Origin: Parabacteroides massiliensis
GTDB lineage: Bacteria; Bacteroidota; Bacteroidia; Bacteroidales; Tannerellaceae
Direction of reading: 5' to 3'
Length of the DNA: 64,000 bases
NCBI RefSeq assembly: GCF_900155425.1
Contig: NZ_LT700189.1
Span: 737,787-801,786 of the forward strand
In this document: one piece after another, positions 46,725 to 56,375 of the stretch
Numbering within the stretch: position 1 is the first letter of the stretch
Layout of the letters: the number at the start of each line of letters is the position of its first letter
Program-made: the position numbers and the translations under genes
The notes under the pieces: model-generated
The model's database searches: none
The model's input: only the letters and a program-made list of their open reading frames with translations
What the model was told of the DNA's origin: nothing

Positions 46725-47720
46725 ATGTACACACCGCCATTCACCATATCGCCCCAAGCCATCAATCTGATTGCCGAGATAGCCGCACAGATCGAACGCT
46801 ACGCTATCCGGCTGGAACAAACAGACGGCATCAGGTTGCGTAAAGCAAATCGTATCAAGACGATTCATAGCTCATTGGCCATCGAAGGCAACAGCTTGAC
46901 CGAAGGGCAGGTTAAGGATATCATCAACGGTAAAACCATCGTTGCTCCTCTTCGCGAAATACAAGAGGTAAAAAATGCAATTGATACATACGAACTTTAT
47001 CCACTTCTGGATCCTTTTAGCATAAAGGATTTGCTGAAAGCCCACAGTGTCATGATGAAAGCGTTGATTGACGATGCCGGACGCTTTCGCCGTACCGGCG
47101 TAGGGATTTTCGGCGAACAAGGCTGCGTGCATGTTGCCCCACCTGCCGACCTTGTGCCCTCTTTGATGCACGATTTGTTCGATTGGTTGATAAACGCACC
47201 GGACCATTTGCTTGTTCGCTCCTGTGTATTCCATTACGAATTTGAATTCATCCACCCGTTCAGCGACGGGAATGGACGTTGCGGACGTTTGTGGCAATCA
47301 CTCATATTAGGGCAACTGCATCCGCTATTTGCCCATCTGCCTGTTGAAAATATGGTTTACGCCAATCAACAAGAATATTACAATGCCATTACGGAAAGCA
47401 ATAGCCGCACAGATTGTTGCCCTTTTATCAATTTCATGCTTCAGGAAATATTAAACACATTGAAGTCCCACCAAGGAGAAGCAATAGATCCGCATGTCGG
47501 TATAAATGTCGGAACAAATGTCGGTATAAATGTCGGTATAAACGAACAGAAGCTTCTCTCCCTTATCGCCCGTTCTCCTCATATTTCCGCACGCGAAATG
47601 GCTGCCTCCTTAGGGATAACACAACGCCAATGTGAACGCATTCTGGCAACACTGAAACAACAACAACGAATCCGTCGTTCCGGTTCCAACAAATCCGGTT
47701 ATTGGGAAATCATTGGCTGA
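46725..47720 (+). CDS. Fic family protein with C-terminal winged helix and a variable repeat linker
   Basis: A 331-residue protein from ATG 46725; a TTG at 46695 lies in the -7 box TAAATTTG (46690-46697) and is not used. The class II inhibitory motif is S50-LAI-E54-G55, the Fic core HPFSDGNGRCGR has His177, and the N-terminus is typical (YTPPFTISPQAINLIAEIA). After the core a 12-bp repeat gives four VGxN units (about 257-272). The last 60 residues form a winged-helix-like domain (ISAREMAASLGITQRQCERIL). AMP transfer is the likely activity, with the target unknown. Confidence 0.92.
   Translation: MYTPPFTISPQAINLIAEIAAQIERYAIRLEQTDGIRLRKANRIKTIHSSLAIEGNSLTEGQVKDIINGKTIVAPLREIQEVKNAIDTYELYPLLDPFSIKDLLKAHSVMMKALIDDAGRFRRTGVGIFGEQGCVHVAPPADLVPSLMHDLFDWLINAPDHLLVRSCVFHYEFEFIHPFSDGNGRCGRLWQSLILGQLHPLFAHLPVENMVYANQQEYYNAITESNSRTDCCPFINFMLQEILNTLKSHQGEAIDPHVGINVGTNVGINVGINEQKLLSLIARSPHISAREMAASLGITQRQCERILATLKQQQRIRRSGSNKSGYWEIIG
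47493..47540 (+). repeat. Four 12-bp tandem repeats inside a Fic gene
   Basis: Units 47493-47504, 47505-47516, 47517-47528 and 47529-47540 are copies of AATGTCGGTATA with one to three changes. They encode VGIN, VGTN, VGIN, VGIN. A 12-bp unit keeps frame, so slipping would change only the length of the linker between the Fic core and the winged helix. Confidence 0.9.
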
Positions 47721-47819
47721 CTACTGGATTTTCCCAATAAAACGCCATAAAAATCCAAAATAAACCATACATTTGCATTCTAATAACATGAATCAAACAC
47801 AATTATAATACCAAAAACG

Positions 47820-49121
47820 ATGGAATATTGGCAGAAAGATATTGAGACCATGAATCGCAAAGACTTGGAGAAACTACAGTTGGAGCGATTGAAAAAGACA
47901 ATTGAAGCAGCCGGGAATTCACCTTTCTACAAAAAAGTATTGGCAGAAAACGGCATCACCGCCGACAGTATACAATCATTGGACGATTTGCAGAAGATCC
48001 CTTTCACGACGAAAGACGACCTCCGCAACAATTATCCGTTCGGCATGGCGGCTATTCCTATCCGGAAATGCGTACGCATCCACTCGTCGAGCGGCACGAC
48101 AGGCAACCCTACGGTCGTGTTGCATTCGGCCAAGGACCTGGACCAATGGGCTAACCAGGTGGCACGCTGTATGTATATGGTAGGCATCCGCGACACGGAC
48201 GTATTCCAGAACACTTCCGGCTACGGAATGTTTACCGGCGGGCTGGGGTTCCAATACGGAGCCGAAAAATTAGGCTGCCTGACCGTACCGGCAGCAGCAG
48301 GCAATACCAAACGGCAGATCAAGTTCATCACGGATTTCGGGACGACCTGCCTCCACATCATTCCCAGCTATGCCACCCGCCTGGCGGAAGTGATGTATGA
48401 AATGGGGATCGACCCCCGCCGCGACACCAAGCTGCACACCGTTTGTATCGGCGCCGAGCCCCACTCGGAAGAACAACGCCGCCGGATCGAACAGCTGTTA
48501 GGCGTAAAAGCATACAACTGTTTCGGGATGTCGGAAATGAACGGTCCCGGCGTCGCTTTCGAATGCACGGAACAGAACGGGCTCCATATCTGGGAAGATA
48601 ACGTAATCGTAGAGATTATCGACCCTGTCACGCTCCAACCGGTAAAAGAAGGCGAAGTCGGCGAATTGGTCCTGACGACCATTAACCGCGAGGCAATGCC
48701 TTTGCTCCGCTACCGTACCCGCGACCTGACCTGTATCCTTCCGGGAGAATGCCCTTGCGGACGGACACACAAACGCCTGGCGCGTTTCAAAGGCCGCAGC
48801 GACGACATGATTATCCTGAAAGGGGTCAACCTCTTCCCGATCCAGATCGAAAAGATACTGATGCAGTTTAAAGAACTGGGCAGCAACTACCTGATTACGA
48901 TCGAAACGGTAGGCAACAACGACGAAATGCTGATCGAAGTGGAACTGAGCGACCTGTTTACCGACGATTACAGCGTCTTGCAACGTCTGACAAAGGAAAT
49001 CACCCGCCAGTTGAAAGACGAGTTGCTCCTCACTCCCCACCTGAAACTGGTAGCCAAAGGTTCTCTGCCGGTACAGGACGGGAAAGCCGTCCGGGTGAAA
49101 GATTTGCGCAGGCTTTGTTAA
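47820..49121 (+). CDS. paaK: Phenylacetate-CoA ligase family protein
   Basis: A 433-residue acyl-adenylate enzyme that activates an aryl acid such as phenylacetate with ATP and CoA. The P-loop-like motif is RIHSSSGTTGNPTVV; YNCFGMSEMNGPGVAFEC and RTRDLTCILPGECPCG are further ANL blocks, and the hinge is FKGRSDDMIILKGVNLFP. Length is normal (about 430). In anaerobes it often works with indolepyruvate ferredoxin oxidoreductase genes in amino-acid fermentation; none is in the window. It precedes an ACT protein and a symporter with short gaps. Confidence 0.93.
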   Translation: MEYWQKDIETMNRKDLEKLQLERLKKTIEAAGNSPFYKKVLAENGITADSIQSLDDLQKIPFTTKDDLRNNYPFGMAAIPIRKCVRIHSSSGTTGNPTVVLHSAKDLDQWANQVARCMYMVGIRDTDVFQNTSGYGMFTGGLGFQYGAEKLGCLTVPAAAGNTKRQIKFITDFGTTCLHIIPSYATRLAEVMYEMGIDPRRDTKLHTVCIGAEPHSEEQRRRIEQLLGVKAYNCFGMSEMNGPGVAFECTEQNGLHIWEDNVIVEIIDPVTLQPVKEGEVGELVLTTINREAMPLLRYRTRDLTCILPGECPCGRTHKRLARFKGRSDDMIILKGVNLFPIQIEKILMQFKELGSNYLITIETVGNNDEMLIEVELSDLFTDDYSVLQRLTKEITRQLKDELLLTPHLKLVAKGSLPVQDGKAVRVKDLRRLC

Positions 49122-49155
49122 TTCATCATTCATACATCTAAAATCATAAATCAAC

Positions 49156-49581
49156 ATGACAGTCAATCAGATTTCTATTTTTCTGGAAAACAAATACGGG
49201 AAGCTAAGCGAAATCCTCGCTATGCTGGCCGAAGAGAAGATACGGATCATTGCCGCGACAGTGGCAGACACGTCCGAATACGGTATTCTGCGCATCATCG
49301 TCAGCGATCCCCAAAAGGCATATAAAATCCTGAAAGGCAACAATGTCAGCGCGAACCTGACCGATGTGCTGGCAATCGTCACGAACTCCTGTGCAGGCAG
49401 CTTTGCCCAAACCTTGTCCTGCTTCACGAAAGCCGGCGTCAGCATCGAATATATGTATTGCTTCTCAGCCAATGGGAAATCGATCCTGATCTTACGCACG
49501 AACAACCGGGAAGCCGCCCGCGAAGTGATCCGCCGTCAGAACCTGGAATATATCTGTGAAAGTGATTTGATCAAATTATAA
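49156..49581 (+). CDS. ACT domain protein
   Basis: A 141-residue protein made of two ACT domains (VNQISIFLENKYGKLSEILAML and SFAQTLSCFTKAGVSIEYMYC). It has no catalytic domain, so it probably binds an amino acid and signals to a partner. It lies 34 bp after paaK, a pairing seen in many Bacteroidales genomes (recalled), which suggests it senses an aromatic amino acid in the same pathway. Confidence 0.88.
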   Translation: MTVNQISIFLENKYGKLSEILAMLAEEKIRIIAATVADTSEYGILRIIVSDPQKAYKILKGNNVSANLTDVLAIVTNSCAGSFAQTLSCFTKAGVSIEYMYCFSANGKSILILRTNNREAAREVIRRQNLEYICESDLIKL

Positions 49582-49595
49582 AAAAACAACAATAC

Positions 49596-49736
49596 ATGTT
49601 CGGAATAAGCGACCCCGGCATCTGGCTGGCCTACCTGTTAGCCCTCGTCTGCCTGTTTTATTCCATTTGGTTCGGAATAACCCATTGGAATAAAGACGAC
49701 GAGGATAGTACTAACCCACAACAGCCGGAAAAATGA
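49596..49736 (+). CDS. Symporter small accessory protein
   Basis: A 46-residue membrane peptide. One helix (IWLAYLLALVCLFYSIWFG) is followed by a short acidic, polar tail (HWNKDDEDSTNPQQPEK). Its stop codon overlaps the ATG of the next symporter gene by 4 bp (ATGA at 49733-49736). The sequence and position match the small accessory proteins found before SSS symporters. A role in stability or assembly of the transporter is likely but not shown. Confidence 0.85.
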   Translation: MFGISDPGIWLAYLLALVCLFYSIWFGITHWNKDDEDSTNPQQPEK

Positions 49737-51298
49737 GCACACTGACTTTAGGTATCGTAGTAATCATCTATATGTTCATTCTGGCCTGGCTGGGATACAT
49801 CGGATACAAACAGACGAAAAATGCCAGCGATTACTTGCTGGGGGGACGAAAAGTGAATCCCATCATCATGGCCCTTTCATACGGGGCGACCTTTATCTCC
49901 GCATCGGCCATTGTCGGTTTCGGAGGAGTAGCGGCCACGTTCGGGATGGGAATCCAATGGCTTTGCTTGCTGAATATGTTCATGGGCGTTGTCATCGCTT
50001 TCATCATATTCGGGCGAAACACCCGTAAGTTAGGCGAAAGATACAATGCCCGCACATTCCCGCAATTATTGGGATTGCACTATAATTCGCGTGCCATACA
50101 GGTGTTCATCGCCGCCATCATCTTTATCGGCATGCCGCTGTATGCGGCTGTCGTGATGAAAGGAGGCGCAGTGTTCATCGAACAGATGTTCCACATAGAC
50201 CTGCATCTGGCACTGCTCATTTTCACGCTTATAGTAGCAGCCTACGTCATCACGGGAGGCATTAAAGGCGTGCTATACACGGACGCTTTGCAGGCCGTCA
50301 TCATGTTCGCCTGCATGCTGTTCCTGCTGTTCTGGTTCTACCGGGTGATGGATATGGGCTTCATCGAAGCCAACCGGAAACTGACGGAAATCGCCCCGCT
50401 TGTCCCTGAACGGTTCAAGGAGGTCGGACACCAGGGCTGGACGGCCATGCCGGTGGCAGGGTCTCCGCAGTGGTACACCCTCGTCACCTCGCTTATCCTG
50501 GGCGTCGGCATCGGCTGCCTCGCCCAACCACAGCTGGTCGTACGCTTCATGATGGTGGAAAGCACCAAGCAGTTGAACCGGGGCGTCCTGATCGGGTGTG
50601 TATTCCTGATCGTGACCGTCGGCGCCATTTATCATGTCGGCGCGTTATCGAACCTCTTTTTCCTGAAAACGGATGGCGTGGTGGCGTCTGAAGCCATCAA
50701 GGATATGGACAAGATCATCCCGCTGTTTATCGACCGGGCAATGCCGGAATGGTTCAGCGCCGTTTTCATGCTCTGCATCCTGTCGGCAAGCATGTCCACG
50801 CTCAGCGCCCAGTTCCACACGATGGGAGCCTCTTTCGGGGCAGACATATTCCCCAAGCTGGGACACCGGAAGAACACCAACTCGACGATGGGCGTACGCA
50901 TCGGAGTGCTTTGTTCCATCCTGGTCAGCTACATAATCTGCTATACGCTGAGCGCAGGGATCATAGCACGCGGAACAGCCTTGTTCATGGGAATTTGCGC
51001 CGCCACCTTCCTCCCGGCCTACTTCTGCTCCCTTTTCTGGAAGAAAGCGACCAAGGAAGGAGCGTTGGCAAGCTTATGGACGGGTGCGCTGGCAAGCTTG
51101 TTCGCCATGCTGTTCCTTCACAAGGCGGAAGCCGGAGCGGTCGGCCTATGCAAAATGCTGTTCGGCCGCGATGTCCTGATCGACGTCTATCCCTGGTTCG
51201 CCATCGACCCGATCCTGTTCGCTTTGCCTTTATCCGCCCTTGCGATGGTTCTCGTGAGCCTGGCAACATATAAGAAGCAAGATATCCGAAGAGACTGA
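49733..51298 (+). CDS. Sodium:solute symporter (SSS family)
   Basis: A 521-residue transporter with 13 predicted membrane helices. The SSS core is present: ASDYLLGGRKVNPIIMALSYGATFISASAIVGFGG at the N-terminus and CLAQPQLVVRFMMVES later. It imports a solute with sodium; PanF/ActP-like members carry carboxylic acids, which fits the adjacent CoA ligase. Translation is coupled to the small accessory gene. The substrate is not fixed by sequence. Confidence 0.92.
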   Translation: MSTLTLGIVVIIYMFILAWLGYIGYKQTKNASDYLLGGRKVNPIIMALSYGATFISASAIVGFGGVAATFGMGIQWLCLLNMFMGVVIAFIIFGRNTRKLGERYNARTFPQLLGLHYNSRAIQVFIAAIIFIGMPLYAAVVMKGGAVFIEQMFHIDLHLALLIFTLIVAAYVITGGIKGVLYTDALQAVIMFACMLFLLFWFYRVMDMGFIEANRKLTEIAPLVPERFKEVGHQGWTAMPVAGSPQWYTLVTSLILGVGIGCLAQPQLVVRFMMVESTKQLNRGVLIGCVFLIVTVGAIYHVGALSNLFFLKTDGVVASEAIKDMDKIIPLFIDRAMPEWFSAVFMLCILSASMSTLSAQFHTMGASFGADIFPKLGHRKNTNSTMGVRIGVLCSILVSYIICYTLSAGIIARGTALFMGICAATFLPAYFCSLFWKKATKEGALASLWTGALASLFAMLFLHKAEAGAVGLCKMLFGRDVLIDVYPWFAIDPILFALPLSALAMVLVSLATYKKQDIRRD

Positions 51299-51419
51299 TA
51301 ACTTGTCAGTCAAAATGTCATTTTGTTTGTTTGGCATTGTTTTTGTAACTAAACATTGCGTAACTGATCATAGTTACAGGAAACAATAAGTATAACATCA
51401 AAATATTTTATATCGGATT

Positions 51420-53471
51420 ATGGCAAAACAAGGAAACATAGGTGTTACGAGTGAGAACATCTTCCCTATCATCAAAAAATTTTTGTATAGTGATCACGAA
51501 ATTTTTCTTCGTGAATTGGTATCTAACGCCGTTGATGCAACGCAGAAGTTGAAAACATTGGCTTCCGTCGGTGAGTTCAAAGGAGAACTGGGAGATTTGG
51601 CCGTACATGTCAGTTTCGATAACGATACGATCAAAATCTCCGACCGCGGTATCGGTATGACCGCCGAAGAGATCGACAAATATATCAACCAGATCGCCTT
51701 CTCCGGCGCTGAAGAGTTCGTTGAAAAATACAAGAACGACGCAGCCGCCATCATCGGTCACTTCGGACTCGGTTTCTATTCTTCCTTCATGGTTTCCAAG
51801 AAAGTGGAGATCGTCACCAAATCGTATAAAGAAGGAGCCGTTCCTATGAAATGGAGCTGCGACGGCACACCCGAATACACTCTGGAAGAAACGGAAAAAG
51901 AAGATCGCGGAACAGATATCATCCTGTATATCGACGACGAGAACAAAGATTTCCTGAACAAAGACAAGATCAACGGCCTTCTGACCAAATACTGCCGTTA
52001 CCTGCCGGTCCCCATCGCATTCGGAAAGAAGCAGGAATGGAAAGACGGGAAATATGTCGATACAGACGAAGACAACATCATCAACGACATCCAGCCGGCA
52101 TGGGTTCGCAAGCCGACCGACATGACCGATGAAGACTATAAGAAATTCTATCAGGACCTGTATCCGATGTCCGACGAACCTCTGTTCTGGATTCACCTGA
52201 ACGTGGACTACCCGTTCCATCTGACCGGTATTCTGTATTTCCCGCGTATCAAGAGCAACATCGACCTGCATCGCAACAAGATACAGTTATACTGCAACCA
52301 AGTGTTCGTCACCGATTCGGTCGAAGGCATCGTTCCTGAATTCCTGACACTGCTGCACGGTGTGCTCGACTCTCCGGATATCCCGCTGAACGTGTCCCGT
52401 TCTTACCTGCAGAGCGACCAGAATGTGAAAAAGATCTCCAACCACATCATGAAAAAAGTGGCAGATCGTCTGGAAGAAATATTCAAGAACGACCGTCCGC
52501 AATTCGAAGAAAAGTGGGACAGCCTGAAACTCTTCATCCAGTACGGAATGCTGAGCGAAGAGAAATTCTACGACCGCGCAGCCAAATTCGCTCTCTTGAA
52601 GGATGTGGACGGCAAATATTATACATTCGAAGAGTACAAAGCGCTGACGGAAGCCAACCAGACAGACAAGGAAGGCAACCTCGTCTACCTTTATACGACG
52701 AACGCGAATGACCAGTACAGCTATATCCAGGCGGCAAAAGACAAAGCTTACAGCGTGTTGATCATGGACGGCCAGTTGGATGTCCACGCCATCAGCCAGA
52801 TGGAACAGAAGTTCGAAAAGACACGTTTTGTACGTGTGGATAGCGACACGATCGATAATCTGATCCGCAAGGAGGATGCCAACAAGGTCACGCTGAATGA
52901 AGATGAAAAGAACGCCCTGCAGGAAATGTTCAAGAGCCAGTTGCCGAAGATCGAAAAGACTGACTTCATCGTCACATTCGAGGCATTGGGCGAAAACTCC
53001 AATCCGGTCATGCTGACCCAGAGCGAGTATATGCGCCGTATGCGTGAAATGTCTGCCATGCAGCCGGGCATGTCGTTCTACGGCGAATTGCCTGACAGCT
53101 ACAACATGGTGCTGAACACAGACCACGAACTGGTCAAGAAAATCCTGACTGAAGAAGAAGCAGCCTGTGCCGAGAAACTGAACCCGATCCTTTCCGACCT
53201 GAAAGGCTGGAAAGCACGTCAGTCCGACCTGCGCGAAGCCCAGAGCAAGAAGAAAGAAGAAGAAATCACTTCTGAAGAAAAGGAAGACATGACGAATACG
53301 AACAAAAAGATCGACGAGCTGGTAGGACAGCGCAACAGCATCCTGTCCGAATATGCCGCCGGAAACAAACTGGTCAGCCAGTTGATCGACCTTGCCCTGT
53401 TGGCAAACGGCATGTTGAAGGGTGAAGCATTGAGCCGGTTCATCAAACGCAGCGTCCAGATGATCGGTTAA
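51420..53471 (+). CDS. htpG: Molecular chaperone HtpG (Hsp90)
   Basis: A 683-residue Hsp90. The N-terminal ATP-binding domain has EIFLRELVSNAVDATQKLK, KISDRGIGMTAEEID and IGHFGLGFYSSFMV. The middle domain has LPVPIAFGKKQEWKDGKY and FHLTGILYFPRIKSN, and the C-terminal dimer domain ends LSRFIKRSVQMIG. It is about 60 residues longer than the E. coli protein. The 120-bp upstream region has no TAnnTTTG box but holds TGTAACT/AGTTACA half-sites, so control may differ from the housekeeping sigma factor (inference). Confidence 0.96.
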   Translation: MAKQGNIGVTSENIFPIIKKFLYSDHEIFLRELVSNAVDATQKLKTLASVGEFKGELGDLAVHVSFDNDTIKISDRGIGMTAEEIDKYINQIAFSGAEEFVEKYKNDAAAIIGHFGLGFYSSFMVSKKVEIVTKSYKEGAVPMKWSCDGTPEYTLEETEKEDRGTDIILYIDDENKDFLNKDKINGLLTKYCRYLPVPIAFGKKQEWKDGKYVDTDEDNIINDIQPAWVRKPTDMTDEDYKKFYQDLYPMSDEPLFWIHLNVDYPFHLTGILYFPRIKSNIDLHRNKIQLYCNQVFVTDSVEGIVPEFLTLLHGVLDSPDIPLNVSRSYLQSDQNVKKISNHIMKKVADRLEEIFKNDRPQFEEKWDSLKLFIQYGMLSEEKFYDRAAKFALLKDVDGKYYTFEEYKALTEANQTDKEGNLVYLYTTNANDQYSYIQAAKDKAYSVLIMDGQLDVHAISQMEQKFEKTRFVRVDSDTIDNLIRKEDANKVTLNEDEKNALQEMFKSQLPKIEKTDFIVTFEALGENSNPVMLTQSEYMRRMREMSAMQPGMSFYGELPDSYNMVLNTDHELVKKILTEEEAACAEKLNPILSDLKGWKARQSDLREAQSKKKEEEITSEEKEDMTNTNKKIDELVGQRNSILSEYAAGNKLVSQLIDLALLANGMLKGEALSRFIKRSVQMIG

Positions 53472-53504
53472 AGCTAAACCGGAAGATAGAAGATCATAAT
53501 AACA

Positions 53505-53573
53505 AAAGGGTGTCAAAACTCCCAACCGGTGTCGTGCCTGGCACCGGTTGGGATGGTTTTGACACCCTTTTTT
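53505..53573 (+). terminator. Large terminator hairpin after htpG
   Basis: AAAAGGGTGTCAAAAC pairs with GTTTTGACACCCTTTT, and inside it CCCAACCGGTG pairs with CACCGGTTGGG over a 10-base loop, then TTTTTTTGTC. A stacked double stem with a U-run. Confidence 0.9.
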
Positions 53574-53706
53574 GTCTCTTTCTTCTTATTCCGGCAATTA
53601 TCCACCCTCCCCCTCTCATTGCATTTCGACCGGTAGCCTGAACCCCCGTTAGCCTGCCGGATCAACAAAACGGACCGATTTTATGTTGTATTTTATATTT
53701 CAAACT

Positions 53707-53737
53707 CTTGTAGTCTGAAAAATAACGACTACATTTG
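53707..53737 (+). promoter_or_regulatory. Promoter of the patatin-like gene
   Basis: CTTG (53707-53710), 19 bases, TACATTTG (53730-53737). A near-consensus Bacteroidetes promoter 28 bp before the start codon. Confidence 0.75.
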
Positions 53738-53764
53738 AGTTCTTTAAGCAGAGAAGAGACAAGT

Positions 53765-56080
53765 ATGAAAAAAATAGCTGTACTGGCAGCCCTGTTATTT
53801 GTGGCCTTGCAAACAGGATATGCCCAAAAAGTGGGACTGGTTTTGAGTGGCGGCGGTGCAAAAGGCGCCGCCCATATAGGAGTAATCAAAGCTTTGGAAG
53901 AGAACGGGATACCCATTGATTACATCACGGGGACATCTGCCGGTGCAATTGTCGGCAGCCTCTATGCGATGGGATATACGCCTGAAGAAATGGTGGAACT
54001 GATGCTCTCCGAAGAGTTCAGTTACTGGCAAACCGGAACAGTGGAAAACGAGTACAAATATTATTTCAAACGCCCGGACCCGACACCTGAATTCGGCCAT
54101 TTCTCCATCGACATGACCGACTCGCTGCAGGTGAAAGCCAATTTCCTCCCACAAAGTCTGATCAATCCGATCCAGATGAATCAAGCATTTATGGCCTTGT
54201 TTTCGCAGGCTACGGCAAAGGCCGGCTGGAATTTCGACAACCTCTTCGTCCCGTTCCGCTGCGTGGCCTCGGATATCTACAGCAAGAAAGCCATTATCTT
54301 CAAAAACGGAGATCTCGGAGATGCCGTCCGCGCATCGATGACGTTCCCCTTCTTCTTCCAACCTATCTGGAAAGACAGCGTCCCTATTTTCGACGGCGGC
54401 ATCTACGACAACTTCCCGGTCGGCCCGATGAAGGAGGCTTTCCATCCGGACTTCATCTTCGGTTCGACCGTGGCAGGAGGCAACAACAAGCCTTCGTCCA
54501 ATCCTTATAACCAACTGGAAACGATGATCATGCAGAAAACGGAATACGACGTTCCCGAAGACGAAGGCATGATGATCAAATTCAGCTTTCCCACCGTCTC
54601 CCTGCTCGATTTCCAAAAGGCGCGGGAATTGATGGATATCGGCTACAAACGGACGATGGAGATGATCGACTCCATCAAAGCACGTGTTCCCCGGCGCGTG
54701 GAGCTAAGCGAAGTCAACAAGCACCGCGAGGCTTACAAACAGAGCCTTCCGCCGCTGATTTTCCAGAATATATATGTGACAGGCGTGAATGAATCGCAAA
54801 AGAAATATATTGAATCACAGCTCCATCGCGACATCAACCACGAATTCTCGATGGAAGAGTTCAAACGTGCTTATTTCAAGATGCTGACCTATTCCAAAAT
54901 CAAAGAGATATTGCCCCACGCCGTTTATAACCGGAAGGAAAAGAAGTTCGACCTCTATCTCGATGTCAAGATGAAGGAAGAGATCACGGTAGGATTCGGA
55001 GGCAACGTCTCTTCCTACCAAGCCAACCAGTTGTTCCTCGGACTGGGATACCAGTATTTGAGACGGTATGCCGCTGACGTGAACGCCAATTTCCAAGTAG
55101 GCAACTCGTTCAGCGGCGTGATGCTGAACGGCCGTATCTATTTGCAGACGAGGATACCGACCTACCTGAATTGGCAAGGCGTGTTCTCGGACAAGAAATA
55201 CTCCGAAAGCCAGTCTTTGTTCTACGAAGACGTGCTGCCGGCTTTCATCCACCAGAAAGAACTGTACACGAAAGTCAAGTTGGGATTCCCGTTCCTGAAC
55301 CGCGCCAAAGCCGAGATCGGTTTTGCTTACGGCCGGCTGAACGATTACTATTTCCAGACTTCCAACATGACGTTCCCGAACGCGACCACCGACCACAGTT
55401 GGTATGACCTGTTTGCCGGTTCACTCAGCATCGAACGCAACTCGCTGGACTACAAACAATATCCGATCTCCGGACGAAAACAATTCTTGGTGGCGCAATA
55501 TGTAACCGGAACAGAAAAATACATGCCGTCTCCCATTACGGATATGGGCACATTCGACCGGGAAGTTCATAGCTGGCTGCAAATGAAAGGCGAATGGGAA
55601 CAGTACAAAACAATCAGCCCGCATTTCAACCTCGGCTTCATGAGTGAATTCGTGCTCTCCAGCAAGAATCTGCTGAACAACTACACCGCTTCCGTCTTGC
55701 AAGCGCCAGCCTTCACGCCGACGCCCCATAGCCAGATTGTCTTCAACGAAGCGTTTCGTGCCAATCAGTATGCGGCATTCGGATTGTCGCCGATCTGGAA
55801 ATTCAGCAAATTGCTGCACTTCCGCCTCGACATGTACGGTTTCGCCCCGTTATACGAGATAAAAAAAGAAGAAATATGGAACAACAACACATACACGGCA
55901 ATCCCCTATTACGGGAAATTCCTTCGTTCTTTTAAGTATATGGGCGAAGCAGCCCTTGTTTTACAACTGCCTTTCGCCTGCATCAGCCTGTATGCAAACG
56001 GATACAGCTATCCGGCTAAAAATTTTAACTTCGGCTTGAATATTGGTTATCTGATATTTAACCCGAAGATGCTTGATTAG
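53765..56080 (+). CDS. Patatin-like phospholipase fused to an outer-membrane beta-barrel
   Basis: A 771-residue protein from ATG 53765 (signal peptide to TGYAQ). The patatin domain covers about 25-310: LVLSGGGAKGAAHIGV (oxyanion hole), nucleophile in YITGTSAGAIVGSL (GxSxG) and the Asp of the dyad in PIFDGGIYDNFPVG. A POTRA-like region (IYVTGVNESQKKYIESQL) follows, then a 16-strand-like barrel to the end. This is the layout of type Vd (PlpD/FplA) autotransporters, in which the barrel holds or secretes the lipase. Whether it is cleaved cannot be seen. Confidence 0.9.
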   Translation: MKKIAVLAALLFVALQTGYAQKVGLVLSGGGAKGAAHIGVIKALEENGIPIDYITGTSAGAIVGSLYAMGYTPEEMVELMLSEEFSYWQTGTVENEYKYYFKRPDPTPEFGHFSIDMTDSLQVKANFLPQSLINPIQMNQAFMALFSQATAKAGWNFDNLFVPFRCVASDIYSKKAIIFKNGDLGDAVRASMTFPFFFQPIWKDSVPIFDGGIYDNFPVGPMKEAFHPDFIFGSTVAGGNNKPSSNPYNQLETMIMQKTEYDVPEDEGMMIKFSFPTVSLLDFQKARELMDIGYKRTMEMIDSIKARVPRRVELSEVNKHREAYKQSLPPLIFQNIYVTGVNESQKKYIESQLHRDINHEFSMEEFKRAYFKMLTYSKIKEILPHAVYNRKEKKFDLYLDVKMKEEITVGFGGNVSSYQANQLFLGLGYQYLRRYAADVNANFQVGNSFSGVMLNGRIYLQTRIPTYLNWQGVFSDKKYSESQSLFYEDVLPAFIHQKELYTKVKLGFPFLNRAKAEIGFAYGRLNDYYFQTSNMTFPNATTDHSWYDLFAGSLSIERNSLDYKQYPISGRKQFLVAQYVTGTEKYMPSPITDMGTFDREVHSWLQMKGEWEQYKTISPHFNLGFMSEFVLSSKNLLNNYTASVLQAPAFTPTPHSQIVFNEAFRANQYAAFGLSPIWKFSKLLHFRLDMYGFAPLYEIKKEEIWNNNTYTAIPYYGKFLRSFKYMGEAALVLQLPFACISLYANGYSYPAKNFNFGLNIGYLIFNPKMLD

Positions 56081-56103
56081 TTAAAAAAAAGATATCGAAA
56101 AGA

Positions 56104-56134
56104 CTTGCACATATAAAAGAAAGTGCTACCTTTG
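56104..56134 (+). promoter_or_regulatory. Promoter of the tRNA-Arg cluster
   Basis: CTTG (56104-56107), 19 bases, TACCTTTG (56127-56134), 21 bp before the first tRNA. The -33 differs from TTTG at its first base. Confidence 0.8.
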
Positions 56135-56155
56135 CACACGCAATCACGAAATAAT

Positions 56156-56232
56156 GGCCGCGTAGCTCAACTGAATAGAGTAGCTGACTACGGATCAGCC
56201 GGTTACAGGTTTGAATCCTGTCGCGGTCACCA
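56156..56232 (+). tRNA. tRNA-Arg (anticodon ACG), copy 1
   Basis: Cloverleaf: acceptor GGCCGCG with CGCGGTC, anticodon arm GCTGA-CTACGGA-TCAGC (anticodon ACG), T-arm ACAGG-TTTGAAT-CCTGT. A74 would be edited to inosine to read CGN codons. The CCA end is encoded (56230-56232). It is the first of three identical genes in one transcript. Confidence 0.97.
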
Positions 56233-56265
56233 TTTCAAGATGAAGTTTGAACAAAAATGAAGATT

Positions 56266-56342
56266 GGCCGCGTAGCTCAACTGAATAGAGTAGCTGACTA
56301 CGGATCAGCCGGTTACAGGTTTGAATCCTGTCGCGGTCACCA
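56266..56342 (+). tRNA. tRNA-Arg (anticodon ACG), copy 2
   Basis: Identical in sequence to copy 1, including the encoded CCA (56340-56342). The spacer before it (56233-56265) is similar to the next one (AAGTTT-AACAAAAAT-AAGATT), so the unit of duplication includes the spacer. Confidence 0.97.
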
Positions 56343-56375
56343 TTCAGATAAAGTTTAAACAAAAATATAAAGATT

